DNA of 35,153 bases. Origin: Coriobacteriia bacterium. Lineage in GTDB: Bacteria > Actinomycetota > Coriobacteriia > Coriobacteriales > Eggerthellaceae. The notes under the pieces are model-generated. The model worked only from the letters and a program-made list of their open reading frames with translations, was not told the origin of the DNA and made no database searches. Numbering within the stretch: the first letter of the stretch is position 1; each line of letters begins with the position of its first letter. The translations under genes were made by a program, and so were the position numbers. The stretch lies in contig JAUNCQ010000012.1 of the NCBI GenBank assembly GCA_030526515.1, forward strand, positions 1-35,153. The letters run 5' to 3'. Below, piece by piece: positions 14,773 through 21,797 of this stretch.

Positions 14773-15417
14773 ATGCAAGCAATGGTCTTTGACCTGGACG
14801 GAACCGCAATCGACACCATGGACGACCTGGTAGCGCTGACCAATCAGGTGCTACGGGAATTCGGCATGCCCGAGCACACCAAGCCGGAGATCCAAAGCTA
14901 CGTCGGCAACGGCGCCCTGGCCCTGATGATCCAGGCCGTACCGCCGGGAACGCCCCAGGACGTGACCGATGCCGCCCTTGCCCGCTGGAAGGAGCTGAAC
15001 CCCCAGTTCGACCAGCTTTCCGCGCCCTACCCGGGCATGCGTGAAGCGCTCGCGCAGCTGCGCGCCAACGGCGTGCGGCTGGCGCTCCTCTCCAACAAGT
15101 TCGACCACGGCGTGCAGGTCATGATCGACGCGAAGATGCCGAACGAATTCGAAATCGCCCGCGGCGAACGCCCCGACACCCCGCGCAAGCCCGACCCCAC
15201 CGGGCTCCTGAGCATTTTCGCCCAGCTGGACGCCGACCCTGCCCAGTCCGCCTACGTGGGCGACTCCCCCGGAGACATGCAGGTCGCCAAGAACGCTGGC
15301 TGCCTTGCCGTGGGCGTGAGCTGGGGATATCGCAGCGTTCAGGACCTGCAGGATGCAGGCGCGGACGTGATCATAGATCGCGCGGATCAACTGCTCGAAG
15401 TTGCCGGCCTGAAATAG
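14773..15417 (+). CDS. HAD-superfamily hydrolase, phosphoglycolate-phosphatase-like
   Basis: The 214-residue protein has HAD motif I F-D7-L-D9-G-T, a helical cap domain, motif II L-L-S-N-K, a Lys in P-R-K-P-D-P, and motif IV Y-V-G-D-S-P-G-D. These place it with the Gph/PGP-type phosphatases, which hydrolyse 2-phosphoglycolate or other small phosphate esters. AAAGGAA lies six bases before the ATG and overlaps an octamer copy (14756-14763). Substrate is uncertain, and pyrophosphatase PpaX is an alternative. Confidence 0.88.
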   Translation: MQAMVFDLDGTAIDTMDDLVALTNQVLREFGMPEHTKPEIQSYVGNGALALMIQAVPPGTPQDVTDAALARWKELNPQFDQLSAPYPGMREALAQLRANGVRLALLSNKFDHGVQVMIDAKMPNEFEIARGERPDTPRKPDPTGLLSIFAQLDADPAQSAYVGDSPGDMQVAKNAGCLAVGVSWGYRSVQDLQDAGADVIIDRADQLLEVAGLK

Positions 15418-15443
15418 CTCCCCCATTTTCCTCAACTCCTCTA

Positions 15444-15473
15444 TTGACGAACATCTGTTCTGTGGTGTATATG
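15444..15473 (+). promoter_or_regulatory. probable promoter of the XRE regulator gene
   Basis: TTGACG (15444-15449) and TATATG (15468-15473) are 18 bases apart. A small dyad, ATATG-N6-CATAT (15469-15484), overlaps the -10 and may be an operator for the downstream HTH protein. Confidence 0.5.
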
Positions 15474-15509
15474 TTATGTCATATCAACCATGATGGAAAG
15501 GGGTGCGTT

Positions 15510-16157
15510 ATGAGGTACTTCGAAATAGTTGATGGACGAAAGAGAAAGCGCTCCAAGCCTTGCGGCCTGCTTCGCTTTGACGAAGAGAAGCGCGAGTTCA
15601 GCATCACCATCAGCGAAGGCGTCAGCACGGCCGACGTCCCCATGCTCTTCATTCCCTTCGTGGAAAAGGGCGAGCGGGAGATCCCTCCCCAATGGGCGCT
15701 GGTCTGGGTGCAGGAGCGCATCCCGCCCCCGAATCGCCAGAACATCGCAGAGATCCTGCTTTGCAACGGGCTGGAAGAATACGACGAGCTCACCCTGCTT
15801 CTTGCAGGCGAGGGCCGCTGCAGCCAGGATGAGTTCATGGTCCGCGAGGTCTTCCCCGTCGACGACCTCAGCGAAGACGAGACCATGCGCCTGCGCCGTT
15901 CCCGCAAGAAGCGAATCGACTACGCCTACACCCCCGTCGAATCCGCGGCGCTGGTCGAGCTGAAGAAGGAGATCGGCACGCAGGTCCTGCAGGCTCGCCG
16001 CGCGAAGGGCATAAGTCAGACCGAGCTCAGCAGGAAGTCCGGCGTCCCTCAGGCAACCATCAGCAACATTGAGCGAGGACTGGCAAATCCCACGGTAGAG
16101 ACCATAGAGTCGTTGGCGAATTCCCTCGGCGTGCGCGTCCATGTTTCTTTGGGATAG
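15510..16157 (+). CDS. XRE-family transcriptional regulator with unrecognised N-terminal domain
   Basis: The ATG at 15510, with AAAGGGG upstream, gives 215 residues. The last 55 residues are a standard XRE helix-turn-helix (A-R-R-A-K-G-I-S-Q-T-E-L-S-R-K-S-G-V-P-Q-A-T-I-S-N-I-E-R-G). The first 140 residues, rich in strands and including P-P-Q-W-A-L-V-W-V-Q-E-R-I-P-P-P-N-R-Q-N, belong to no family I recognise. They may sense a ligand or bind a partner protein. The promoter dyad suggests self-control. A DUF4160/DUF2442-like toxin-antitoxin origin was considered but cannot be supported. Confidence 0.75.
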   Translation: MRYFEIVDGRKRKRSKPCGLLRFDEEKREFSITISEGVSTADVPMLFIPFVEKGEREIPPQWALVWVQERIPPPNRQNIAEILLCNGLEEYDELTLLLAGEGRCSQDEFMVREVFPVDDLSEDETMRLRRSRKKRIDYAYTPVESAALVELKKEIGTQVLQARRAKGISQTELSRKSGVPQATISNIERGLANPTVETIESLANSLGVRVHVSLG

Positions 16158-16210
16158 CCCACGGTCAAGCGCATACAATAGGGAACGCTGTCCGAAGCGA
16201 AGGAGGCCCC

Positions 16211-16894
16211 ATGCCCACCATGGAAACCATACGCGCCCGCCATTCCGTGCGCCAATATACCGACCAGGCTATTTCAGGCAAGGACCTGGCTGCCGTCCAG
16301 CAGCTCGTCAATCAGACACGGGGCAAAAGCAAGCTGGACATCCAGCTGGTCACCAGCAACCCGGAGGCCTTCAACGTCGTCGCCAACTTCGGCCTGATTC
16401 GCGGTGCGCAAGCGCTGATCGCCTTCGTTGCTGACGGCCGCGATCAGGACCGCACCATCGGCTACTGGGGTCAGCGCCTGGTGCTGGAAGCCCAGGACCT
16501 GGGAATGAACACCTGCTGGTGCGCTGTGTTCTCCAAGCGAAAGTGCAAGGCAACCGTACCTGCAGGAAAGATCGTGCGCGTGATCATCGCCTTGGGCTAC
16601 GGCGTAAACGACGGCAAGGAGCGCTCCACCAAGAGCGTTGAACAGCTCAGCCGCGTCGAATGCGCTCAAGCGCCCAGCTGGTTCGACTCCGTCATGGAAG
16701 CTGCGCAGCTGGCTCCCACTGGCGTGAACCTCCAGAATTTCACCGTGGTGCTGCAGGAAGACGGCCGCACCCTTGACGTCGAATGCTCGGGAAAGGGTCT
16801 GACTGGAATCGATGCCGGCATCGTCATGGCGAACGTAGAGGTTGCCGCAAACGAAGCTGGAGCCGACTGGTCCTTCGCTCACCCCATCAGGTAA
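16211..16894 (+). CDS. nitroreductase-family flavoprotein
   Basis: The 227-residue protein opens with the family signature I-R-A-R-H-S-V-R-Q-Y, the FMN-phosphate contact, and follows the two-lobe layout of the TM1586-type putative nitroreductases (Y-W-G-Q-R-L-V-L-E-A-Q-D-L-G-M-N-T-C-W in the middle, then A-A-Q-L-A-P-T-G-V-N-L-Q). It would use NAD(P)H to reduce nitro compounds, quinones or flavins. GGAGG lies four bases before the ATG, and a -10-like TACAAT lies at 16174-16179. It is followed within nine bases by the PAP2 gene, so the next genes may be one operon. Confidence 0.87.
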   Translation: MPTMETIRARHSVRQYTDQAISGKDLAAVQQLVNQTRGKSKLDIQLVTSNPEAFNVVANFGLIRGAQALIAFVADGRDQDRTIGYWGQRLVLEAQDLGMNTCWCAVFSKRKCKATVPAGKIVRVIIALGYGVNDGKERSTKSVEQLSRVECAQAPSWFDSVMEAAQLAPTGVNLQNFTVVLQEDGRTLDVECSGKGLTGIDAGIVMANVEVAANEAGADWSFAHPIR

Positions 16895-16902
16895 GGTCGC
16901 CC

Positions 16903-17895
16903 ATGGAAATCGAATTTCTCCTTATGCTGCAGAACCTGCGCGCAAACGTACCTGATGCGGTCAACGTGTTCTTCGAGCAGCTGTCCGAAGGCGTAGGCGG
17001 TACCGCGCTGGTGCTGTTCGGCGCCGTGGTGTTCTGGTGCATCGACAAGCGCGCCGGCTACCTGATGACCGTATGCTATCTGGCCAGCAGCGCCGTAAAC
17101 CAACTGATCAAGAACATCGCCTGCGTCTACCGACCCTGGATCCTGGACTCTCGCATCACGCCCGTTCCGCTGGCCCAAGAAGGCGCAACTGGCTATTCCT
17201 TCCCCAGCGGGCACACAACCTGCGCTACCAGCGCGTTGGGCGCCTTCGCCATCTGGCAGCGCAAGCGTCCCTGGCTGGCAGCCATCGCCATAGCGCTCAT
17301 CCTGTTTACGGCAATATCGCGCATGTGGCTGGGCGTGCACATGCCCAAGGACGTACTGACCGCACTGGCCCTGACCACCATCATGGTCCTGACCTGCTGG
17401 AAGATCACGCGCCTGCTGGAAGAGCATCCGGAAAAGGACATTGTCGTCGCCGCGATAGTCGTAGCGTTTTCCCTGGTAGCGCTGGCGTTCTGCACCTTGA
17501 AAACCTATCCCCTGCATTACGATGCCGCAGGCATGCTGCTAGTGGACCCCGAGGACATGAAGGCCGACTGCTTCTCCGCCTTCGGAGCCTTCATGGCCTT
17601 CGGCGTATGCTGGCTAGCCGAACGGCGTTTGATCAAGTTCACCGTTGAAGGAGACCTCAAGACCCGCGTAATTCGCGCCTTAGTGGGAGCAGCCCTGGTT
17701 GCCGGCACCCTCGGACTCCTCTCCCTTGCAGTGAAGCCGCTGCTGCCGGTCTTCGCCTACAAGTTCATCAAGCATGCCTTGCTGGTAGCGCTGGTCGTGC
17801 TGGCCTACCCCGCCTGCTTCATGGAAGCCCGCAAGAAACGCCTTGCGAAGGACTTCGCGCCAGAACTCGCAGCCACCGATCCCGCCGCACGCTAG
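16903..17895 (+). CDS. PAP2-family membrane phosphatase
   Basis: The ATG at 16903 gives 330 residues. All three acid-phosphatase motifs are present: K-N-I-A-C-V-Y-R-P (K-x6-R-P), F-P-S-G-H-T, and S-R-M-W-L-G-V-H-M-P-K-D (S-R-x5-H-x3-D). Several hydrophobic segments surround them and continue through the extra C-terminal 130 residues. PAP2 enzymes dephosphorylate undecaprenyl pyrophosphate or phosphatidic-acid-type lipids at the outer face of the membrane, supporting wall or lipid metabolism. The C-terminal extension is not part of the core and is unassigned. Confidence 0.9.
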   Translation: MEIEFLLMLQNLRANVPDAVNVFFEQLSEGVGGTALVLFGAVVFWCIDKRAGYLMTVCYLASSAVNQLIKNIACVYRPWILDSRITPVPLAQEGATGYSFPSGHTTCATSALGAFAIWQRKRPWLAAIAIALILFTAISRMWLGVHMPKDVLTALALTTIMVLTCWKITRLLEEHPEKDIVVAAIVVAFSLVALAFCTLKTYPLHYDAAGMLLVDPEDMKADCFSAFGAFMAFGVCWLAERRLIKFTVEGDLKTRVIRALVGAALVAGTLGLLSLAVKPLLPVFAYKFIKHALLVALVVLAYPACFMEARKKRLAKDFAPELAATDPAAR

Positions 17896-17903
17896 GAGGA
17901 TCC

Positions 17904-18524
17904 ATGGAAGACTACACCACCATAGAAGGCCAGGCAGAGGCCGAGATCATCGAGAAGAAGAGTCGCTTCATCTGCGCGCTGGCCCACGTTGAAACCGAAG
18001 AGGAAGCCCAAGCCTTCGTCCAGTCCGTACGCGAGAAGCACAAGCAAGCCCGCCACAACGTGTACGCCTGGATCCTACGAGACGGCAACCGCGAGCGTTG
18101 CTCCGACGACGGCGAGCCCCAGAAGACCGCAGGTCTTCCCACCCTGGAAGTCCTGCGCGGAGCCGGCGTCACCGACATAGTCGCCGTCACCACCCGCTAC
18201 TTCGGCGGAACCCTGCTCGGCACTGGCGGCCTGGTCCGGGCATACACCCAAACCGCACAGGCGGCACTTGCCGAAGCAAACGTAGTGCTGATCAGCAGCT
18301 GCGTGGACATTCACATAGCCATGCCCTACGCCTACTACGACAAGATTGCCTACCAGGTAGCCCAGGAGGAGACCCGCGTTCTGGACACCGCCTTCGCCGC
18401 CGACGTGACCATGACCGTGCGCATGCTGGAGGGCTCCGAAGGCCCCTTGCTGGAGCAAATCCGCCAGACCCTGGCCGGTCGCGGTACCGTCGAGGTGAGC
18501 GACCCGCTGCACGCCGCCTTCTAG
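17904..18524 (+). CDS. YigZ/IMPACT-family protein
   Basis: The 206-residue protein has the YigZ signature: K-S-R-F-I near the start, R-H-N-V-Y-A-W, D-D-G-E-P-x-x-T-A-G-x-P, and T-R-Y-F-G-G-T-L-L-G-T-G-G-L-V-R-A-Y. The second half is the DUF1949-type domain. The eukaryotic relative IMPACT restrains GCN2 kinase; in bacteria the job is unclear, though ribosome or translation links have been proposed. TAGGAGG precedes the ATG, and the gene starts only nine bases after the PAP2 stop codon, suggesting an operon. Confidence 0.92.
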   Translation: MEDYTTIEGQAEAEIIEKKSRFICALAHVETEEEAQAFVQSVREKHKQARHNVYAWILRDGNRERCSDDGEPQKTAGLPTLEVLRGAGVTDIVAVTTRYFGGTLLGTGGLVRAYTQTAQAALAEANVVLISSCVDIHIAMPYAYYDKIAYQVAQEETRVLDTAFAADVTMTVRMLEGSEGPLLEQIRQTLAGRGTVEVSDPLHAAF

Positions 18525-18622
18525 GATGGAGCCGCCCCAACCGTTCCATCCCCTTGCTCATCAGCGGTCATGTTGATAGCATCGTTCCTTGTCAACAGAA
18601 GAATTTGAATCAGGAGCAGCAT

Positions 18623-19336
18623 ATGGAGAAGCGCAAGTTCAGCGAAGTGTTTTCCGAGCAAGTCAAGACCGTGGGACTGGGCAAGGCCCTTTCCTGGAAC
18701 CTGTATTGGGAGGCCAACCGGCCTCTGCGCTGGCTGCGCCTGAAGATGGATACCAAGCGCGACCTGCGCATCTGCGGCGTGCCGCTGGAAGGCGGCGACC
18801 TATCCCAGTTCCGTGAGTCCCACGGTGCCACCAACTCCCTGAGCACTCCTTACGGCGCACTGGAAGTGGTGTTGGGCAGCCAGAAGTTCACCGAAGATGA
18901 CGCCATCATCGACATCGGCTGCGGCCACGGTCGCGTACTCGCCTACCTGGTGGACTCCAAGTTCCCCGGCCACATTGCCGGCGTGGAGCTGAACCACGAC
19001 GTGGCCTCTTTCGCCCGCAGCTGGCTCAAGCGCTACCCCGAGGTCGAGCTCATCGAAGGCGATGCCTTCGAGCAGGACCTTTCCCGCTTCAACGTGTTCT
19101 ACCTGTGGAAGCCCATGCTTTCCGACATCTTCAAGCGCTTCGTGGTGAAGCTGGAGCAGGAAGCCGTGCGCCCGCTGACCATGTACTACGTGATGGACTT
19201 CGAAACCGCCACCTTCTTCCAGGATCGCCCCAACTGGCGCGAGATCTCCCGCATGGAGGTACATCGCGTCCATGGCATTCCCGTGTTCAGCCGCCCGCTG
19301 TGCTGCACCGTCTGGGAGTACACCCCTCAGAAATAA
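18623..19336 (+). CDS. class I SAM-dependent methyltransferase
   Basis: The ATG at 18623 follows AGGAG and gives 237 residues. Motif I is A-I-I-D-I-G-C-G-H-G-R-V (95-106), followed by I-A-G-V-E-L-N-H (acidic E after strand 2) and L-I-E-G-D-A-F-E. The N-terminal 85 residues are helical, with a basic W-L-R-L-K-M-D-T-K-R patch that may contact a membrane or nucleic acid. The layout resembles DOT1-like/protein-lysine or small-molecule methyltransferases. Substrate unknown. TTGCTC (18554-18559) and TAGCAT (18577-18582), 17 bases apart, may be its promoter. Confidence 0.82.
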   Translation: MEKRKFSEVFSEQVKTVGLGKALSWNLYWEANRPLRWLRLKMDTKRDLRICGVPLEGGDLSQFRESHGATNSLSTPYGALEVVLGSQKFTEDDAIIDIGCGHGRVLAYLVDSKFPGHIAGVELNHDVASFARSWLKRYPEVELIEGDAFEQDLSRFNVFYLWKPMLSDIFKRFVVKLEQEAVRPLTMYYVMDFETATFFQDRPNWREISRMEVHRVHGIPVFSRPLCCTVWEYTPQK

Positions 19337-19340
19337 AAGA

Positions 19341-19418
19341 AGCGCCGGCCGCTACCGTCGTGCGCCTGATTCGCTGAAAGGGGACGTGCGAATCAGGCAA
19401 CGGCAAAGGCCAGGCGCC
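19341..19418 (-). terminator. large nested hairpin, likely terminator of the small membrane protein transcript
   Basis: The inner stem is perfect over 11 bases: GCCTGATTCGC (19364-19374) with GCGAATCAGGC (19388-19398). Outside it CCGT (19355-19358) pairs with ACGG (19400-19403), then GCGCC-GGCC (19342-19350) pairs with GGCC-A-GGCGC (19408-19417). On the minus strand the structure is followed by TTCTTTTATTT, as expected of a terminator. It is much larger than other terminators here, so an additional RNA role is possible. Confidence 0.6.
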
Positions 19419-19425
19419 TAATATC

Positions 19426-19459
19426 GCGACTTCAAAGGGCCACACTCCTCGGAAGTCGC
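19426..19459. repeat. inverted repeat between methyltransferase and small membrane protein genes
   Basis: GCGACTTC (19426-19433) and GAAGTCGC (19452-19459) form perfect eight-base arms around an 18-base loop. No T-run follows in either direction except a run of A on the plus strand, so this is not a simple terminator. It lies just beyond the stop codon of the minus-strand small gene. Confidence 0.55.
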
Positions 19460-19478
19460 CAAAAAATGGAGGAGAAAT

Positions 19479-19643
19479 CTACAGAATGCCAGCCATGGGC
19501 AGTGCAGCCATGGCGATGCCGCACAGGGATGCCAGTCCGTACTGGGCACGCGGCTTACGGTCGTAGCGCTCGCGGTCCAGCAGGATGACGCCGCCCAGGG
19601 CAACGATAAGACCCACGCCGATCAGAAGAATGTTTGCAATCAT
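19479..19643 (-). CDS. 54-residue membrane protein
   Basis: ATG at 19643 has an AAGGGA-type site about nine bases upstream. The product has a first helix at residues 2-21 (I-A-N-I-L-L-I-G-V-G-L-I-V-A-L-G-G-V), a charged loop D-R-E-R-Y-D-R-K-P-R, and a second helix at 36-54. It is divergent from the CRP/FNR gene, with a regulator-type palindrome placed at -41.5 of its likely promoter. No family is recognised. A two-helix hairpin with a basic loop suggests an inner-membrane accessory protein. Confidence 0.65.
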   Translation of the reverse strand: MIANILLIGVGLIVALGGVILLDRERYDRKPRAQYGLASLCGIAMAALPMAGIL

Positions 19644-19728
19644 TGTTCGTATCCCTTCTATTCGTTGGCTTCGGGTTCCGGAATACGGTGCCTTTTGCAC
19701 CGCTGAAGCATGTTTTGCTGTTAGGGCG

Positions 19729-19734
19729 ACTATA
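19729..19734 (-). promoter_or_regulatory. -10 box for the small membrane protein gene
   Basis: Minus-strand TATAGT gives a predicted start of transcription near 19722, 79 bases before the ATG at 19643. There is no recognisable -35 box at the proper spacing, which is typical of an activator-dependent promoter. The same bases read TATACT on the plus strand (19731-19736) and could serve the divergent regulator gene. Confidence 0.5.
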
Positions 19735-19755
19735 CTGAGGGCTCAAAATGAATTA

Positions 19756-19771
19756 CGTTGTTATGACAACG
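19756..19771. promoter_or_regulatory. CRP/FNR-type palindromic site
   Basis: CGTTGT-TATG-ACAACG is a perfect dyad with the TTGT-N4-ACAA spacing known for FNR/NnrR-class regulators. Its centre (19763.5) is 41.5 bases upstream of the predicted start of the minus-strand small gene, and it lies 60 bases before the CRP/FNR regulator's own start codon. Confidence 0.6.
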
Positions 19772-19830
19772 GATTCACAACTTTTTGCAATCTTTTTTCG
19801 AGGCCCTGACAAAGCGGGAAAGAGGCGGTT

Positions 19831-20499
19831 TTGGACTACCTGTACCTGAAGAGAAGCGTGCTGTTCGAAGGGCTGACCCGCCCCGAGATCGAGGAGATGC
19901 TCCCCTGCCTTGACCCCAAGGTGAGGACCTTCAAGAAGGGCGAGGTCATCTACCGGCAGGGCTCAATCCACCGCCACCTGGGATTGATCTTGGAAGGCGA
20001 CGTGCGCATCGAGCACATCGACGCCTGGGATAACATCACCCTGCTGACCATCATGGAGCAGGGCAAGACCTTCGGCGAGGCCAACGCCGTGCTGGACGAC
20101 CCCCTAGCCGCGGACTTCATCGCCGACCACGACTGCAAGATCCTGTTTCTGAACATCAAGAAGATCATGCAGCCTTGCGCCAAGGGATGCGCGAACCATC
20201 GGCTCATAGCCAGCAACCTGACCAAGCTGCTGGCCCGCCGCAACCTGGAAATGAACCGCCGCGCGTTCATCACCGCGCCCCGCGGCATTCGCACCCGCGT
20301 CATGGGATACCTGTCCCTGGCCGGACACGCCTACGGCGCCGCCGAGTTCGACATCCCCTACAACCGCGAGCAACTGGCCCAGTACCTGGGCGTCGACCGC
20401 TCCGCTCTTTCAGCAGAGCTCAGTCGCATGGCGAAGGACGGACTGATCGAATTCAGGAAGAACCACTTCAAGCTGACGTCCCCGGACCTGCTGGACTAA
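19831..20499 (+). CDS. CRP/FNR-family transcriptional regulator
   Basis: The 222-residue protein starts at a TTG with AAAGAGG five bases upstream. Residues 10-125 are a cyclic-nucleotide-binding-type beta barrel (F-K-K-G-E-V-I-Y-R-Q-G, then L-G-L-I-L-E-G-D-V-R-I, then F-G-E-A-N-A-V). Residues 145-220 are the winged HTH with recognition helix D-R-S-A-L-S-A-E-L-S-R-M (189-200). The cAMP-contact pattern of true CRP is not evident. Four cysteines exist (26, 102, 116, 120), with C116-x3-C120 after the barrel. FNR-like iron-sulfur sensing is possible, but the usual N-terminal Cys cluster is absent. It probably controls the divergent small gene and itself. Confidence 0.9.
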   Translation: MDYLYLKRSVLFEGLTRPEIEEMLPCLDPKVRTFKKGEVIYRQGSIHRHLGLILEGDVRIEHIDAWDNITLLTIMEQGKTFGEANAVLDDPLAADFIADHDCKILFLNIKKIMQPCAKGCANHRLIASNLTKLLARRNLEMNRRAFITAPRGIRTRVMGYLSLAGHAYGAAEFDIPYNREQLAQYLGVDRSALSAELSRMAKDGLIEFRKNHFKLTSPDLLD

Positions 20500-20542
20500 G
20501 CGCAGGCGGGCGAAAGACACGGACGCCGGCCCATTTACGGCA

Positions 20543-20570
20543 CTACAAAACAAACGGGGCTTTCGCCCCG
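20543..20570 (-). terminator. intrinsic terminator of the diguanylate cyclase gene
   Basis: CGGGGC and GCCCCG pair around TTTC four bases after the stop codon (minus strand), followed by TTTGTTTTGTAG. The hairpin's right arm is an octamer copy (TTTCGCCC, 20561-20568). It may also stop the convergent CRP/FNR transcript, but the plus-strand tail ATATTA is weak. Confidence 0.8.
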
Positions 20571-20573
20571 ATA

Positions 20574-21668
20574 TTAGCGACGTGAGCGCCGGTCATGGTT
20601 GGCGCTGGAGTAGAACGCGCGCTTGGCGGCACGCATGCGCTCCTCAGCTGTCTGCACCAGCTTGCTGACAGCGCCCGGCTCCACCGCCTCAGCCGCCAGC
20701 AACGACGCAACGCCCATGGACACCATGCAGCCCTTCTGGCGAAGCTCGGCATCCAGGCGCTCGGCCACCTGCTGGACCTGATCGGCGGAGCGGTCCGTGG
20801 CGAAGGCCAGGAACTCGTCGCCGCCCATGCGATAGGTGAAGTCCAGGCCGAACTCGTCCCGCATGGTTTCAGCCACCAGCTTCAAGGCGGCATCGCCCGC
20901 GGCGTGACCCTTGGAGTTGTTCAGCTCATGCAGGCCGTTCAGGTCGGCATACAGGCAGGTCAGCTGCTCGTTGCAGCGCTGGCCGAGCTCGTCGGCGCGG
21001 GTCTCGAAGTGGTTGCGGTTGCACACGCCGGTAAGCAGGTCCGTGCGGCTGATCAGCTCCAGGCGCTTGGTCTTGGCCAGCGTATCCACGCGAGCACGAC
21101 AAACCACGACCTCGATGACCACGGCAACGAAGCCGAAGGAAATCGTGTTCCACATGTCCACCTTGGCCATTTCCCACGGCTTGCACAGCTCGGTCACTAT
21201 GCACATGGCAGCGCAGGCCACTACCGTCAACAAGCCCAGGTGAAGAGGCCGATCGATGAACAGCAGCGGCGATGCGAACATGATCACGATGAACGTCAGC
21301 GCCGGCATGTCCGGATGCAGGGCGGATAGCGCCATGGATGCGCCGTACATGGCCATCAGATATATCAAGAACAGCGGATGGATGCCTTTCGACGAGCAAC
21401 GGTCCCGCAAGAATCCCGCAAGAAGACCGGCGACCAGGCTCATGATGGCGCAGGTCACGTACACCGGCTGATTGACGGCCGAAAACGTTGGCGCAACGGC
21501 GTTGACCACGCCCAGCACGCCGAAGTAGACCGCACTCAGCAGAGAAACCGCCCGCAGACTGCGCGCGTTTTCCCGCTGGATGGCGCCATCCAGCTCCCGG
21601 TACTGGTCCTTTTCCAGCCCCGCATACAACAAGGTGCGCTTAACCTGATCGGCAAATCCCGTCGACAT
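20574..21668 (-). CDS. membrane-bound diguanylate cyclase (GGDEF protein)
   Basis: The ATG at 21668, with AAAGGAGG upstream, gives 364 residues. Residues 40-190 hold about five to six hydrophobic segments with no named sensor family. Residues 205-360 are the GGDEF domain, with T-D-L-L-T-G-V-C-N-R-N at its start and an intact G-G-D-E-F at 282-286, needed to make cyclic di-GMP from GTP. The R-x-x-D inhibitory site usually five residues before the motif is absent (G-L-D-F stands there), so product inhibition through that site is unlikely. No EAL or PilZ protein is in the window. Confidence 0.93.
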   Translation of the reverse strand: MSTGFADQVKRTLLYAGLEKDQYRELDGAIQRENARSLRAVSLLSAVYFGVLGVVNAVAPTFSAVNQPVYVTCAIMSLVAGLLAGFLRDRCSSKGIHPLFLIYLMAMYGASMALSALHPDMPALTFIVIMFASPLLFIDRPLHLGLLTVVACAAMCIVTELCKPWEMAKVDMWNTISFGFVAVVIEVVVCRARVDTLAKTKRLELISRTDLLTGVCNRNHFETRADELGQRCNEQLTCLYADLNGLHELNNSKGHAAGDAALKLVAETMRDEFGLDFTYRMGGDEFLAFATDRSADQVQQVAERLDAELRQKGCMVSMGVASLLAAEAVEPGAVSKLVQTAEERMRAAKRAFYSSANHDRRSRR

Positions 21669-21797
21669 GGCGCACCTCCTTTCGCCCTCACAGCATCTCT
21701 CAGTCAGGCGTCGGGGCACAATTCGACCCGCACGCCTTCCATTGAGTGGCCATGCTACGGGATTTGTCTCAGGGTTTTTTTCGCAAACAGCGAACCG

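Noticed and set aside
19715-19736. Promoter TTGCTG / TATACT for the CRP/FNR gene
   Set aside because: The two boxes are only ten bases apart, too close for sigma-70. Only the -10-like box is kept as a possibility.
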